The notes below the pieces were generated by a model. It was not told the DNA's origin, searched no databases, and saw nothing but the letters and a program-made list of their open reading frames with translations. From Methylobacterium cerastii (lineage in GTDB: Bacteria > Pseudomonadota > Alphaproteobacteria > Rhizobiales > Beijerinckiaceae), in contig NZ_BPQG01000004.1 of NCBI RefSeq assembly GCF_022179125.1, forward strand, positions 62,001 to 126,000: a stretch of DNA of 64,000 nucleotides, written 5' to 3'. A program made the translations under genes and the position numbers. Positions 9,402-19,710 of this stretch are shown piece after piece. How positions within the stretch are numbered: the stretch's first letter is position 1; every line of letters starts with the position of its first letter.

Positions 9402-10568
9402 ATGATGTCCCGCGCGGAACGCACGCCCCTGACCGACTGGTGGTGGACGGTCGACCGCGGCCTGCTCGCGGCCTTGGCCGCCCTGATGGTCGCCGGCCTG
9501 GTCTTCCTGATGGGCGGCGGCCCGCCGGTGGCCGAGCGCATCGGCCTGCCGACCTTCTACTTCCTCAACCGCCAGGCGATGTACCTCGCCCCGACGATCG
9601 GGTTGATCTGCGCGGTGTCGTTCCTGAGCCTGCGCGGCATCCGCCGGCTCGCGCTCGGCACCTGGCTCGTCGGCGTCGCCCTGTGCCTGCTCGCCGGCAA
9701 GTTCGGCCCGGAGATCAAGGGTGCCCACCGCTGGATCCAGTTCGGCTCGTTCGGCCTGCAGCCCTCGGAGTTCGTGAAGCCCGCCTTCGTCATCGTCGCC
9801 GCCTGGGCGTTCTCGGAAGGCGCGCAGCGCCGCGACATGCCGGGCGGGTTCCTCGCGATCCTGCTCCTGCCGATCACCATCGTGCCGCTGCTGCTGCAGC
9901 CCGATTTCGGGCAGACGATGCTGATCACGCTGGTGTGGTGCGCCCTGTTCTTCGTGGCCGGCCTGCACCTGATCTGGGTGGCGGTGCTCGGCGTCCTCGG
10001 CCTGACCGGGGTGTTTGCCGCCTACACGTTCTTCCACCACGTGCGCGAGCGCTTCAACCGCTTCCTCGACAAGGATTCCGGCGACAGCTTCCAGACCTTC
10101 TGGTCGCAGGAATCGTTCCGCTCCGGCGGGTGGTTCGGCACCGGCCCGGGCGAGGGGATCGCCAAGCGCCACCTGCCCGACGCGCATACCGACTTCATCT
10201 TCTCGGTGACCGGCGAGGAATTCGGCGTCCTGGTCTGCCTCTGCCTCGTCGCTTTGTTCGCCTACATCGTGCTGCGCGGGCTCAAGCTCGCGCGCCGCAC
10301 CGACGACACCTTCTCGAGGCTCGCCATCACCGGTCTGATCACCCTCTTCGGCCTCCAGGCCTGCATCAACATGGCGGTGAACACCCAGCTCATGCCGGCC
10401 AAGGGCATGACGCTGCCGTTCGTCTCCTACGGCGGCTCGTCGCTGATCTCGCTGGCGCTGGGCATGGGCTTCCTCGTGGCCCTCACCCGCAAGCGCCCGC
10501 GCACCACGATGCTGAGCCAGAAGCCTCCCGGCACCGCGCCGGCCACCGTCGCCGGGGTGATGCGGTGA
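9402..10568 (+). CDS. ftsW: SEDS-family peptidoglycan glycosyltransferase FtsW
   Basis: FtsW polymerises septal glycan strands together with FtsI in the inner membrane. At 388 residues it has about ten membrane helices. Family motifs include KGAHRWIQ, QPSEFVKPAF, QPDFGQ and PFVSYGGSSL near the C terminus. Two adjacent ATG codons (9402 and 9405) could both serve as start. The frame is open further upstream, but that part is not hydrophobic and overlaps the promoter region of the reverse gene. The stop overlaps murG as GTGA. Because a reverse gene precedes it, ftsW probably begins a transcript from the 9185-9401 region. Confidence 0.95.
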   Translation: MMSRAERTPLTDWWWTVDRGLLAALAALMVAGLVFLMGGGPPVAERIGLPTFYFLNRQAMYLAPTIGLICAVSFLSLRGIRRLALGTWLVGVALCLLAGKFGPEIKGAHRWIQFGSFGLQPSEFVKPAFVIVAAWAFSEGAQRRDMPGGFLAILLLPITIVPLLLQPDFGQTMLITLVWCALFFVAGLHLIWVAVLGVLGLTGVFAAYTFFHHVRERFNRFLDKDSGDSFQTFWSQESFRSGGWFGTGPGEGIAKRHLPDAHTDFIFSVTGEEFGVLVCLCLVALFAYIVLRGLKLARRTDDTFSRLAITGLITLFGLQACINMAVNTQLMPAKGMTLPFVSYGGSSLISLALGMGFLVALTRKRPRTTMLSQKPPGTAPATVAGVMR

Positions 10569-11674
10569 CGGTGTTCACGCCCACCATCCTGCTCTGCGCC
10601 GGCGGCACCGGCGGCCACCTGTTCCCGGCCGAGAGCCTCGCCCACGCGCTCCGCGCCCGCGGCATCCGCGTGGTGCTCGCCACCGACGCGCGGGTCGATT
10701 CCATCGCGGGCGGCTTCCCGGCCTCCGAGGTCGTCACGATCACCTCGGCGACGCCGTCGGGCCGCTCGATGCTGCGCCGGGCCGGCGCGGTGCTGACGCT
10801 GGGCCGCGGCTTCGCGGAGGCCGCCAAGGCGGTCAAGCGCATCAACCCTGCGGCGATCGTCGGCTTCGGCGGCTACCCGACCGTGCCGCCGATGCTCGCC
10901 GGGCAGATCCTGCGGGTGCCGACCATCATCCACGAGCAGAACGCGGTGATGGGCCGGGCCAACGCCTTCCTGGCGCGCGGCGCCCGCACCATCGCCACCG
11001 GCTTCAAGGAGGTCCGCGGCGTCCCCGACAAGGCGCGCGCGCCGCGCATCCACACCGGCAACCCGCTGCGCCCGGCGGTGATCGAGGCCGCCAAGGTCGC
11101 CTACCCGCCGCTCGGGCCGACGGACGTCCTGCACCTCCTCGTCTTCGGTGGAAGCCAGGGCGCGCGGGTGATGGGCGAGGTCGTGCCGAAGGCCCTGGCG
11201 CAGCTGCCGGCTGCCTTACGCGCCCGCCTGCACCTCGTGCAGCAGGTCCGCCCCGAGGACCTGACCGCGGTGCAGAACGACTACCTCGCCATGGGGCTCG
11301 CCGGCCTCGAGGCGGCGCCGTTCTTCAAGGATTTGCCCGGGCGGATGGCGGCGAGCCACCTCGTGGTCGCGCGCTCGGGCGCCTCGACGGTCTCGGAGCT
11401 CGCCGCCATCGGCCGCCCGTCGATCCTCGTGCCGCTGCCCGGAGCCCTCGACCAGGACCAGGCGGCCAACGCGGCGACGCTCGCCAAGATCGGCGCGGCG
11501 CTGGCGATGGCCCAGACCGCGTTCACGCCGGACCGCCTCACCGCGGAACTCGTCGACGCCTTCGAGAATCCTCAAAAATTGACCGCGGCGGCCGACGCGG
11601 CGAAAAGCGCCGGCATCCACGACGCCGCCGAGCGGCTCGCCACAGTGGTCGTCGACACGGCCGCCCGCACCTGA
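10565..11674 (+). CDS. murG: UDP-GlcNAc:lipid I N-acetylglucosamine transferase
   Basis: MurG converts lipid I to lipid II at the cytoplasmic face of the membrane. The 369-residue protein begins at a GTG that shares GTGA with the ftsW stop. The glycine-rich GGTGGHLFPA loop sits at the N terminus, the second glycine loop (FGGSQGA) near residue 195 and the UDP-GlcNAc site (ARSGASTVSELAAIG) in the C-terminal half. It is a GT28-type two-Rossmann fold of normal length. Confidence 0.95.
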   Translation: MTVFTPTILLCAGGTGGHLFPAESLAHALRARGIRVVLATDARVDSIAGGFPASEVVTITSATPSGRSMLRRAGAVLTLGRGFAEAAKAVKRINPAAIVGFGGYPTVPPMLAGQILRVPTIIHEQNAVMGRANAFLARGARTIATGFKEVRGVPDKARAPRIHTGNPLRPAVIEAAKVAYPPLGPTDVLHLLVFGGSQGARVMGEVVPKALAQLPAALRARLHLVQQVRPEDLTAVQNDYLAMGLAGLEAAPFFKDLPGRMAASHLVVARSGASTVSELAAIGRPSILVPLPGALDQDQAANAATLAKIGAALAMAQTAFTPDRLTAELVDAFENPQKLTAAADAAKSAGIHDAAERLATVVVDTAART

Positions 11675-11743
11675 GTCTTCCGGGACGCACGCCTCGGCGC
11701 AGTCCCGCCATCGAACGGTTCTTCCTATGAAACGGTTCTTGCC

Positions 11744-13150
11744 ATGAAGCTGCCCGACAAGCTCGGTCCCATCCACTTCATCGGCATCGGCGGCATCGGC
11801 ATGTCCGGCATCGCCGAGGTGATGCACAACCTCGGCTACACGGTTCAGGGCTCCGACGCCTCCGACAACGCCAACGTGCGGCGGCTCGCCGACAAGGGCA
11901 TGAAGACCTTCGTCGGCCACGCCGCCGGCAACGTCGAGAATGCCGGCCTCGTCGTCGTCTCCACCGCGATCCAGCGCGACAACCCCGAGCTGATGGCCGC
12001 CCGCGAGGCCCGGCTCCCGGTGGTGCGCCGCGCCGAGATGCTGGCCGAGCTGATGCGCTTCAAGTCCTGCGTCGCCATCGCCGGCACCCACGGCAAGACC
12101 ACGACGACCTCCCTCGTCGCGACGCTGCTCGACGCCGGCGCCATGGACCCGACGGTCATCAACGGCGGCATCATCAACGCCTACGGCACCAACGCCCGCA
12201 TGGGCGAGGGGGAGTGGATGGTGGTGGAGGCCGACGAATCCGACGGCACCTTCCTCAAGCTGCCGGCGGACGTCGCCATCGTCACCAACATCGACCCCGA
12301 GCACCTCGACCATTTCGGCTCGTTCGACGCGGTGAAGGACGCCTTCCGGCGCTTCATCGACAACATCCCGTTCTACGGCTTCGCGGTGATGTGCATCGAC
12401 CATCCCGTGGTCCAGGACATGGTCGGCCACATCGAGGACCGGCGCATCATCACCTACGGCGAGAACCCGCAGGCCGACGTGCGCCTGATCGACGTGGACC
12501 TCCGCGGCGGCCAGAGCCGCTTCCGCGTGATGATCCGCGACCGCCGCCCCGGCTTCCGCATGGAGATGGAAGACCTCGTCCTGCCGATGCCGGGCAAGCA
12601 CAACGCGCTCAACGCCACCGCGGCGCTGGCCGTCGCCCACGAGCTGGGCGTGTCCCCGGAGGCGATCCGCAAGGCGCTCGCGGGCTTCGGCGGCGTCAAG
12701 CGCCGCTTCACCCGCACCGGCGAGTGGAACGGCGCGCAGATCTTCGACGATTACGGGCACCATCCGGTGGAGATCAAGGCGGTGCTCAAGGCCGCCCGCG
12801 CCTCCACCGAGGCCAAGGTGATCGCGATCGTGCAGCCGCACCGCTACTCGCGCCTCGCCTCGCTGTTCGACGACTTCTGCACCTGCTTCAACGACGCCGA
12901 CACGGTCATCGTCGCCCCGGTCTACGCCGCAGGCGAGGCGCCGATCGAGGGCATCGACCGCGACGGCCTCGTCGCAGGCCTGCGCTCCCGCGGCCACCGC
13001 GACGCGCAGGCGCTGGAGCGTCCGGAAGACCTCGCCGGCATGGTCGCCGCGCACGCGATGCCCGGCGACTACGTCGTCTGCCTCGGCGCCGGCAACATCA
13101 CGCAATGGGCCTACGCCCTGCCGGCGGAGCTGGCGGCGCTGAAGCCGTGA
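11744..13150 (+). CDS. murC: UDP-N-acetylmuramate:L-alanine ligase
   Basis: MurC adds the first stem-peptide residue, L-alanine, to UDP-MurNAc. The 468-residue protein starts with the nucleotide-binding [15 protein letters not shown]. It has the ATP loop GTHGKTTTT near residue 114 and the family motif [12 protein letters not shown] near residue 336. A six-codon reading frame (ATG at 11727) ends in the ATGA that overlaps the murC start. The stop overlaps murB as GTGA. Confidence 0.96.
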   Translation: MKLPDKLGPIHFIGIGGIGMSGIAEVMHNLGYTVQGSDASDNANVRRLADKGMKTFVGHAAGNVENAGLVVVSTAIQRDNPELMAAREARLPVVRRAEMLAELMRFKSCVAIAGTHGKTTTTSLVATLLDAGAMDPTVINGGIINAYGTNARMGEGEWMVVEADESDGTFLKLPADVAIVTNIDPEHLDHFGSFDAVKDAFRRFIDNIPFYGFAVMCIDHPVVQDMVGHIEDRRIITYGENPQADVRLIDVDLRGGQSRFRVMIRDRRPGFRMEMEDLVLPMPGKHNALNATAALAVAHELGVSPEAIRKALAGFGGVKRRFTRTGEWNGAQIFDDYGHHPVEIKAVLKAARASTEAKVIAIVQPHRYSRLASLFDDFCTCFNDADTVIVAPVYAAGEAPIEGIDRDGLVAGLRSRGHRDAQALERPEDLAGMVAAHAMPGDYVVCLGAGNITQWAYALPAELAALKP

Positions 13151-14097
13151 CTGTCGCCTTCCCCGACATCACGCCCGCGATCCGCGCCGGCGCGCCGAAC
13201 CTGCGCGGTCGGCTGCTGGCGAACCCGTCGCTGGCCGACCTGACGTGGTTCCGCGTCGGCGGGCCGGCGCAGGCGCTGTTCACGCCCGCCGACGAGGAGG
13301 ACCTGGCTCACCTCCTGGCCGGGCTCGACCCCGAGATCCCGGTGACGGTGATCGGGCTCGGCTCGAACCTGATCGTGCGCGACGGCGGCATCCCCGGGGT
13401 CACGATCCGGCTCGGCGGCAAGGCCTTCGGCGCGGTGGAGATCGACGGCGACACCTTGCGCGCCGGCACCGCCGTGCCCGACATGCGGCTGGCGAAGGCC
13501 GCGGCCGAAGCCTCGCTCGACGGGCTCGCCTTCTTCCGCGGCATCCCGGGCTCGGTCGGCGGGGCGCTGCGCATGAACGCCGGCGCCCATGGCGGCGAGA
13601 CCACCGACGTGCTCGTCGAGGCCCGCGGCGTCGACAGGCGCGGCGCGCTTCGCCGCTTCACCCACGAGGCGATGGGCTTCACCTACCGTCATTCGGCGGC
13701 GCCCGAGGACGTGATCTTCACGAGCGCGCTGTTCCGCGGCCGCCCCGGCGACCGCGCTGCGATCGAGGCGGAGATGGCGCGGGTGACCGAGGCCCGCGAG
13801 GCGGCCCAGCCGATCCGCGAGCGCACCGGCGGCTCGACCTTCAAGAACCCGCCGGGCGGCAAGGCGTGGCAGCTCGTCGACGCCGCCGGCTGCCGCGGGC
13901 TGACGCGGGGCGGCGCCCAGGTCAGCGAGATGCACTGCAACTTCCTGATCAACCGCGACGGCGCCACGGCGGCCGACATCGAGGGGCTCGGCGAAGAGGT
14001 GCGGCGGCGGGTGCACGAGACCAGCGGGGTCGCGCTGCACTGGGAGATCAAGCGGATCGGCGTCTCCGCCGACGGCTCGACGCCGACCTTCACCTGA
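13147..14097 (+). CDS. murB: UDP-N-acetylenolpyruvoylglucosamine reductase
   Basis: MurB is the FAD-dependent, NADPH-using reductase that produces UDP-MurNAc. At 316 residues from the GTG that overlaps the murC stop, it is a type II MurB. It has a FAD-binding segment with [15 protein letters not shown] near residue 75, and [16 protein letters not shown] near residue 133. The C-terminal part includes [10 protein letters not shown] with the catalytic serine region, and [20 protein letters not shown]. Most alphaproteobacterial dcw clusters place murB here, between murC and ddl. Confidence 0.95.
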   Translation: MTVAFPDITPAIRAGAPNLRGRLLANPSLADLTWFRVGGPAQALFTPADEEDLAHLLAGLDPEIPVTVIGLGSNLIVRDGGIPGVTIRLGGKAFGAVEIDGDTLRAGTAVPDMRLAKAAAEASLDGLAFFRGIPGSVGGALRMNAGAHGGETTDVLVEARGVDRRGALRRFTHEAMGFTYRHSAAPEDVIFTSALFRGRPGDRAAIEAEMARVTEAREAAQPIRERTGGSTFKNPPGGKAWQLVDAAGCRGLTRGGAQVSEMHCNFLINRDGATAADIEGLGEEVRRRVHETSGVALHWEIKRIGVSADGSTPTFT

Positions 14098-14138
14098 GAT
14101 CCGTTCGTCTTCCTTCGATACGCGCCACGGAGCCGCCC

Positions 14139-15062
14139 ATGTCCAAGCACGTCGCCGTCCTGATGGGGGGCACCTCGTCCGAGCGCGAGGTCTCGCTGAA
14201 CTCCGGCACCGCCTGCGCCGACGCGCTGGAGGGCGAGGGCTACCGCGTCACCCGCGTCGACGTCGGGGCCGACGTCGCCGCCGTGCTGTCGGAGCTTCGG
14301 CCGGACGCCGCCTTCAACGCGCTGCACGGGCCGGCGGGCGAGGACGGCACGATCCAGGGGCTGCTCGAGATCCTGCGCATTCCCTACACGCATTCCGGCG
14401 TGCTGGCTTCGGCGCTCGCCATGCACAAGGAGCGGGCGAAGGTCGTGATGCGGGCGGCCGGCGTCAGCGTTCCGGAGGGCCGGGTCGTTAACCGGCATGA
14501 TGCCGCGAAGTCACACCCGATCGCGCCGCCCTACGTCGTCAAACCGGTCTCCGAAGGCTCGTCGATGGGCGTCATCATCGTGCGCGACGGGCGCTCGCAT
14601 CCGCCCCAGATCCTGACCTCCGAGGAGTGGGTCTTCGGGGAGGACGTCCTTGTGGAGACTTACGTTGCGGGCCGCGAGCTCACCTGCGCGGTGATGGGCG
14701 ACCGGGCGCTCGGCGTCATCGAGATCAAGGCCGCGTCGGGGGGGTGGTACGACTACGACGCCAAGTACGCGCCGGGGGGCTCGATCCACGTCCTGCCGGC
14801 CGAACTTAAACCAAATGTTTACCAGCGTGTCCAAGAGTTGTCGTTAACGGCGCATCAAGCACTGGGCTGCCGGGGCGTCAGCCGTGCCGACCTTCGCTAC
14901 GACGACACACCGGGTGGCACCGGTGCCCTCGTCGTCCTGGAGGTCAACACGCAACCCGGCATGACCCAGACCAGCCTTGTGCCGGACATGGCCGCCCATG
15001 CTGGGTATCGTTTCGGTGAGTTCGTACGATGGATGGTGGAGGACGCGTCTCTGGGCCGCTGA
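14139..15062 (+). CDS. ddl: D-alanine:D-alanine ligase
   Basis: Ddl makes the D-Ala-D-Ala dipeptide used by MurF. The 307-residue ATP-grasp protein starts [11 protein letters not shown] and contains [19 protein letters not shown], the ATP-grasp loop [12 protein letters not shown] and the Mg/ATP site [14 protein letters not shown]. The last third holds patches of AT-rich codons (around 14486 and 14805-14860) that stand out from its neighbours and may hide regulatory DNA for ftsQA. The ftsQ start lies inside its 3' end. Confidence 0.95.
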   Translation: MSKHVAVLMGGTSSEREVSLNSGTACADALEGEGYRVTRVDVGADVAAVLSELRPDAAFNALHGPAGEDGTIQGLLEILRIPYTHSGVLASALAMHKERAKVVMRAAGVSVPEGRVVNRHDAAKSHPIAPPYVVKPVSEGSSMGVIIVRDGRSHPPQILTSEEWVFGEDVLVETYVAGRELTCAVMGDRALGVIEIKAASGGWYDYDAKYAPGGSIHVLPAELKPNVYQRVQELSLTAHQALGCRGVSRADLRYDDTPGGTGALVVLEVNTQPGMTQTSLVPDMAAHAGYRFGEFVRWMVEDASLGR

Positions 15063-16015
15063 GCCCCGCTGGGTTTCCCGGCGCGACCGGTCCTGCCGCG
15101 CGCTTCGCTGGGCAGGGCTTGGCCGGGCAGGGCCTGGCCGGTAGCGTCCTCTCCCGGCTTCCGCGCTTCCTGCGCCGGTCCGATTCCCTGCGCCGCGGTC
15201 GGCCCGGCCCGTCGATGGCCGAGCGCCTGCCGCGCGGCGTCGGCGCCCTCGGCCTCAGCACGGCCTTCGGCGCGCTGGCGCTCGCCGGCTTCGTCGCCAG
15301 CGGCCGCTACGACGCCTTCGTCGCCGAGAACGGCCGCCCCTTCGACATCCTCGCGCGCATCGCCGGCTTCGGCGTCGAGCGCGTCACCATCTCGGGCATC
15401 TCCCGGATGTACGAGCGCGAGGTGCTCGCCGCCGCCGGCATCGACTGGCGCGCGTCCGTTCCCTTCCTTGACGTCGCCGAGGTGCGCGCCCGCCTGCTGC
15501 GGGTGCCGTTGATCGCCTCCGTCTCGGTGCGCAAGATCTATCCCCGCGAGATCGTCATCAACCAGGTCGAGCGCGAGCCGGCCGCCCTTTGGCAGATGAA
15601 CGGCGAGATCAGCGTCATCGCCGCCGACGGCACGATCATCGATACGATGCGCGACGACCGCTATGCGACGTTGCCGCTCGTCGTCGGCGACGACGCCAAC
15701 ACCAAGCTCGGCGAGTATCTCGCCCTGGTCGCCGCGGCCGGCCCGCTGGCCGACCGCATCCGCGCCGGCACCTACGTCTCGGGCCGGCGCTGGACGCTGA
15801 AGCTCGACGGCGTCGACATCCGCCTGCCGGAGGTCGAGCCCGGCGCCGCGCTGGCGCGCCTCGTCGAGCTCGAGCGCGCCAACCGACTGCTGGAGAAGGA
15901 CATCATCGCCGTCGACCTGCGGATGCCCGACCGGGTCGTGGTCCGCCTCACCGAGGAGGCCGCGGCCGCCCGGGCCGAGGCCTCGAAGAAGACGAAGAAG
16001 GGGACGGCGACGTGA
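15029..16015 (+). CDS. ftsQ: Cell division protein FtsQ
   Basis: FtsQ is the bitopic inner-membrane scaffold of the divisome. The 328-residue protein has a long Pro/Gly/Arg-rich cytoplasmic N terminus (about 75 residues) and one membrane helix near residues 76-93. A periplasmic POTRA domain begins around [19 protein letters not shown], followed by the FtsQ/DivIB beta domain. The ATG overlaps ddl by 34 bases. The Gly-rich N-terminal stretch is low complexity, so an internal start cannot be fully excluded. Confidence 0.9.
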   Translation: MDGGGRVSGPLSPAGFPGATGPAARFAGQGLAGQGLAGSVLSRLPRFLRRSDSLRRGRPGPSMAERLPRGVGALGLSTAFGALALAGFVASGRYDAFVAENGRPFDILARIAGFGVERVTISGISRMYEREVLAAAGIDWRASVPFLDVAEVRARLLRVPLIASVSVRKIYPREIVINQVEREPAALWQMNGEISVIAADGTIIDTMRDDRYATLPLVVGDDANTKLGEYLALVAAAGPLADRIRAGTYVSGRRWTLKLDGVDIRLPEVEPGAALARLVELERANRLLEKDIIAVDLRMPDRVVVRLTEEAAAARAEASKKTKKGTAT

Positions 16016-16085
16016 GCCCAGCCCAGGCGCTCCTTTCGACCACCCGCCGCCCCGCCCGTTCCCCGTCTTTCGCCGGTCAGCGCTG

Positions 16086-17408
16086 ATGCATTCCCAACAC
16101 GGCCTCACGCCCCGCCTGAAACCGCTCTCGGCGCGTCGCAGCACCACGCTGTCGGTGCTCGACATCGGCACGAGCAAGGTGGTCTGCCTCATCGCCGAGC
16201 TGCAGCCGGCCGAGGCCCTTTCGACGCTGAAGGGCCGCACGCACCTCGCCCGCATCATCGGCATCGGCCACCAGCGCTCGCACGGGCTGAAGGGCGGCGC
16301 GATCGTCGACCTCGAAGCCGCCGAGGGCGCGATCCGGCAGGCGGTGCACGCCGCCGAGCGGATGGCCAAGGTCGAGGTCCAGTCGGTCATCGTCAACATG
16401 AGCGGCGGGCGCCTCGCCTCGCAGCACTTCCAGGCGCGGGTCAACGTCCGCACCGGCACGGTCACCGGCGCCGACGTGGAGCGCGTCCTCGAGGCCGCAA
16501 GCGCCCACGGCGTCAGCCCCGGCCGCGCCGTGCTCCATGCGCTGCCGACCGGCTACGCGCTGGACGGCCAGGGTGCGGTGATCGACCCCTCGGGCATGAT
16601 CGGCGAGGCCCTCGGGGTCGACCTCCACGTGGTCACCGCGGAGGCCGCCGCCGCCCGCAACGTCATGCTGGCGATCGAGCATTGCCATCTCGGCGTCGAG
16701 GCGGTGATCGCCACCCCCTACGCCGCCGGCCTCTCGGCGCTCGTCGACGACGAGGCCGAGATGGGCGTCTGCGTCGTCGACATGGGCGGCGGCACCACGA
16801 GCTTCGGCGTGTTCTCCGGCGGGCACCTCGTCCACACCGACGCGATCGCCGTCGGCGGCCACCACGTCACCATGGACATCGCCCGCGGGCTCTCCACCCG
16901 GGTCGCTGCGGCCGAGCGGCTGAAGACGCTCTACGGCTCGGCCATCGCCACCCCCTCGGACGAGCGCGACATGATCGCGGTCCACGGCGTCGGCGAGGAC
17001 GAGGGCGAGACCCCGAACCACGTTCCGCGCTCGCAGCTGGTGCGGATCATCAAGCCGCGGGTCGAGGAGGTGGTCGAACTCGTCCGCGACCGCCTGCGCG
17101 CCGCGGGCTTCGCCGCCCAGGCGGGGCGCCGTGTGGTGCTGACGGGCGGCGCGAGCCAGCTCGTCGGCCTGCCCGAGGTTACCCGCCGGGTGATGCAGGG
17201 CCAGGTCCGGATCGGGCGTCCGCTCGGCATCCGCGGCCTGCCCGAGGCGGCCAAGGGTCCGGCCTTCTCGGCCGCGGTCGGCCTGCTGGTCTACCCGCAG
17301 GTGGCGCATGCCGAGCACTTCGAGCCGCGGGGCCAGCGCGCCTTCGCCGGCACGGGGACCGACGGGTACATCGGCCGCGTCTACGAGTGGCTGAAGCAGG
17401 GTTTCTAG
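16086..17408 (+). CDS. ftsA: Cell division protein FtsA
   Basis: FtsA is the actin-like ATPase that ties FtsZ to the membrane and recruits later divisome proteins. At 440 residues it has [16 protein letters not shown] (phosphate-1 loop), the SHS2/1C insert, [11 protein letters not shown] (phosphate-2) and [13 protein letters not shown] (adenosine motif). It ends with a short amphipathic tail ([10 protein letters not shown]), the known membrane-targeting type. It lies 70 bases after ftsQ and 103 bases before ftsZ. Confidence 0.95.
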   Translation: MHSQHGLTPRLKPLSARRSTTLSVLDIGTSKVVCLIAELQPAEALSTLKGRTHLARIIGIGHQRSHGLKGGAIVDLEAAEGAIRQAVHAAERMAKVEVQSVIVNMSGGRLASQHFQARVNVRTGTVTGADVERVLEAASAHGVSPGRAVLHALPTGYALDGQGAVIDPSGMIGEALGVDLHVVTAEAAAARNVMLAIEHCHLGVEAVIATPYAAGLSALVDDEAEMGVCVVDMGGGTTSFGVFSGGHLVHTDAIAVGGHHVTMDIARGLSTRVAAAERLKTLYGSAIATPSDERDMIAVHGVGEDEGETPNHVPRSQLVRIIKPRVEEVVELVRDRLRAAGFAAQAGRRVVLTGGASQLVGLPEVTRRVMQGQVRIGRPLGIRGLPEAAKGPAFSAAVGLLVYPQVAHAEHFEPRGQRAFAGTGTDGYIGRVYEWLKQGF

Positions 17409-17416
17409 GCGTTTTC

Positions 17417-17438
17417 CCGGGCGCCCTCTCGCGCCCGG
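17417..17438 (+). other. Stem-loop in the ftsA-ftsZ spacer
   Basis: CCGGGCGC and GCGCCCGG are perfect complements around a six-base loop, nine bases after the ftsA stop. There is no T-run, and ftsZ follows in the same direction. It could stabilise or attenuate the ftsA-ftsZ message. A lone TTAA half-site (17485) lies further down the spacer. Confidence 0.35.
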
Positions 17439-17511
17439 CCTCGACGAATCGGCGTCTCCTCGACGGAGGCGCTCCGGACAACGCGTTAAAGGTCACGAAG
17501 GGCTCGACACC

Positions 17512-19221
17512 ATGGCCATCTCTCTCCAGGCGCCTGACATCCGCGAACTCAAGCCCCGCATCACCGTGTTCGGTGTCGGCGGCGCCGGCGGCAACGCCGT
17601 CAACAACATGATCGAGTCGGGCCTGCTGGGCTGCGAGTTCGTCGTCGCCAACACCGACGCCCAGGCGCTGACCTCCTCGAAGGCCGAGCGCGTGATCCAG
17701 ATGGGCCTCGGCGTGACGCAAGGGCTCGGCGCCGGCTCGCACCCCGAGGTCGGCTCGGCCGCCGCCGACGAGGTGATCGACGAGATCCGCGACCAGCTCT
17801 CGGGCGCGCACATGTGCTTCATCACCGCCGGCATGGGCGGCGGCACCGGCACGGGTGCCGCCCCCGTCATCGCCCGGGCGGCGCGCGACATGGGCATCCT
17901 CACCGTCGGCGTCGTGACGAAGCCGTTCCAGTTTGAGGGCCTGCGCCGCATGCGCACGGCGGAAGCCGGCATCCAGGAGCTCCAGGCCGCCGTCGACACC
18001 CTGATCGTGATCCCGAACCAGAACCTGTTCCGGGTCGCCAACGAGAAGACCACCTTCGCCGACGCCTTCGCGATGGCCGACCAGGTGCTCTACTCGGGCG
18101 TCGCCTGCATCACCGACCTGATGGTCAAGGAAGGCTTGATCAACCTCGACTTCGCCGACGTGCGCGCGATCATGCGCGGCATGGGCAAGGCGATGATGGG
18201 CACCGGCGAAGCGAGCGGCGAGAAGCGCGCCAGCCGCGCGGCCGAGGCCGCCATCGCCAACCCGCTCCTCGACGACGTCTCGATGAAGGGCGCCCGCGGC
18301 CTGCTGATCTCGATCACCGGCGGCGCCGACCTGACCCTGTACGAGCTGGACGAAGCCGCCACCCGCATCCGCGAGGAGGTCGACCAGGAAGCCAACATCA
18401 TCCTCGGCGCCACCTTCGACGAGAGCCTCGACGGCATCATCCGCGTCTCGGTGGTCGCCACCGGCATCGAGCCGGCGCTGATCTCGGCCAACTCCCCGAA
18501 CAACAAGGAGATCGCCGAGACCGAGCAGCGCATCGCCGAGGTCGCCGAGCGCCTTCGCTCCGAGGCCCGCTCGCGCGCCGCGCAGAACGCCCCGAGCTTT
18601 CGCGCCGCGGCCGAGCCGGCCGTGACCCAGGTTCAGGCGGCCCCCGTCCAGCCCGTGCGCCAGGTGGCGCCCGAGCCGGTGCATCAGCCCGAGATGCGGA
18701 TGGAGCCGGCGCCCGTGATGCGCGACGACATCATGCTGACCCAGGCCCAGCCCCGCGCCGCCGCCCCGTTCGTGCCCGTCCCGGCGCCCGCGCCCGAGCC
18801 GGTCTCGCAGGCCCATGCCGGCCCGTTCATGCCGCCGCGCCCGGCCGCCCCGCTCGCCCGCGCCCCGCGGATGCCGCAGATCCACGAGCTGCCGCCGATC
18901 GCCCAGACCCAGATCGCGGCAAGCCGCGGAGAGCATGTCGAGAACCACGGCGACACCAAGCGCACCAGCCTGCTCCGCCGCCTCGCGACCGTCGGCTTCG
19001 GCGGCCGCCGCGAGGAAGCCGAGCCGGCGCCGGCGCCCCGCGCCCAGCCGCAGGTCCAGGCTCCGATGCCGCCGGCCCCGCGGGTCCAGGCTCCGGTCGC
19101 CCCGACCTACCGCCCGGCGCAGGGCAACCTCGACGCGCAAGGCCGCATGGCGCCCCAGCCGCGGATGATGGACGACGACCAGCTCGAGATCCCGGCCTTC
19201 CTGCGCCGCCAGGCCAACTGA
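17512..19221 (+). CDS. ftsZ: Cell division GTPase FtsZ with long C-terminal linker
   Basis: FtsZ is the tubulin-like GTPase that forms the division ring. The core (about residues 12-320) holds the nucleotide loops [19 protein letters not shown] and the tubulin signature GGGTGTGA near residue 107. A Pro/Ala/Gln-rich linker of roughly 230 residues follows. The conserved C-terminal peptide (EIPAFLRRQ) that binds FtsA and other partners ends the protein. Total length 569 residues is long compared with gamma-proteobacterial FtsZ but typical of this alphaproteobacterial group. ATG start with GAAGGG about nine bases upstream. Confidence 0.97.
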   Translation: MAISLQAPDIRELKPRITVFGVGGAGGNAVNNMIESGLLGCEFVVANTDAQALTSSKAERVIQMGLGVTQGLGAGSHPEVGSAAADEVIDEIRDQLSGAHMCFITAGMGGGTGTGAAPVIARAARDMGILTVGVVTKPFQFEGLRRMRTAEAGIQELQAAVDTLIVIPNQNLFRVANEKTTFADAFAMADQVLYSGVACITDLMVKEGLINLDFADVRAIMRGMGKAMMGTGEASGEKRASRAAEAAIANPLLDDVSMKGARGLLISITGGADLTLYELDEAATRIREEVDQEANIILGATFDESLDGIIRVSVVATGIEPALISANSPNNKEIAETEQRIAEVAERLRSEARSRAAQNAPSFRAAAEPAVTQVQAAPVQPVRQVAPEPVHQPEMRMEPAPVMRDDIMLTQAQPRAAAPFVPVPAPAPEPVSQAHAGPFMPPRPAAPLARAPRMPQIHELPPIAQTQIAASRGEHVENHGDTKRTSLLRRLATVGFGGRREEAEPAPAPRAQPQVQAPMPPAPRVQAPVAPTYRPAQGNLDAQGRMAPQPRMMDDDQLEIPAFLRRQAN

Positions 19222-19285
19222 TCCGGCGATCCCCCGAAGCCCCGCGGGCCAACGCCCGCGGACCTCATCGCGCGACGCGATTTCC

Positions 19286-19312
19286 GCCCCGGCACCCGTG
19301 CCGGGGCGTTTT
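19286..19312 (+). terminator. Rho-independent terminator after ftsZ
   Basis: GCCCCGGCAC (19286-19295) and GTGCCGGGGC (19298-19307) form a ten-pair GC stem followed by GTTTTG. It lies 65 bases after the ftsZ stop and separates the division operon from lpxC. Confidence 0.85.
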
Positions 19313-19454
19313 GCGTTGCAACATGGAGTGGCCTATTTTCCGGGCGCCGCCGGTGATTTTCGTCGCAAAACCGCTCGGCGCGGCCCCGTCCCGGCGTTCG
19401 GGCGGGGGGCGTGGTGCGCGCAGGACACAGCGCGAGCGCTTGGTTGTAGGCGTG

Positions 19455-19470
19455 TTAACCATTCCTTAAC
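19455..19470 (+). promoter_or_regulatory. CtrA box upstream of lpxC
   Basis: TTAACCATTCCTTAAC is an exact match to the alphaproteobacterial CtrA consensus TTAA-N7-TTAAC. It sits about 240 bases before the lpxC start and 150 after the ftsZ terminator. CtrA is the cell-cycle response regulator; binding here would tie lipid A synthesis to the cell cycle. Site identity is read directly; the function is inferred. Confidence 0.75.
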
Positions 19471-19710
19471 GTGTTGAACTGGAACGATATTCCGGAGATC
19501 GCGGCGCGAGCGTGTCTGTAACACAGCGTAAGAAAGCGTGATTTGGCCGGGCTGTGCGCCGCAGCTATAAAAATCTCGAACGAACGAATAGCGGCGCGGT
19601 TTTCGGACCGACGCCGCACGCAGGGGCTTCAAGCAGCGGACGGATCGGAAGGCGTCGTCACAACGCGATACGCGCGGTGGCGTGGCCGGATCGCGGCCGA
19701 GGGCTAAGGA

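Larger units (their letters stand above)
19222..19710 (+). other. ftsZ-lpxC intergenic region: terminator, then CtrA-type promoter region
   Basis: No gene is seen in this stretch. It begins with two GC hairpins after ftsZ (the second is a rho-independent terminator) and continues with a T/A-richer segment holding a perfect CtrA box. A leader of about 240 bases then precedes lpxC. Low GC around 19440-19600 against a 70% background points to a promoter region. Confidence 0.7.
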
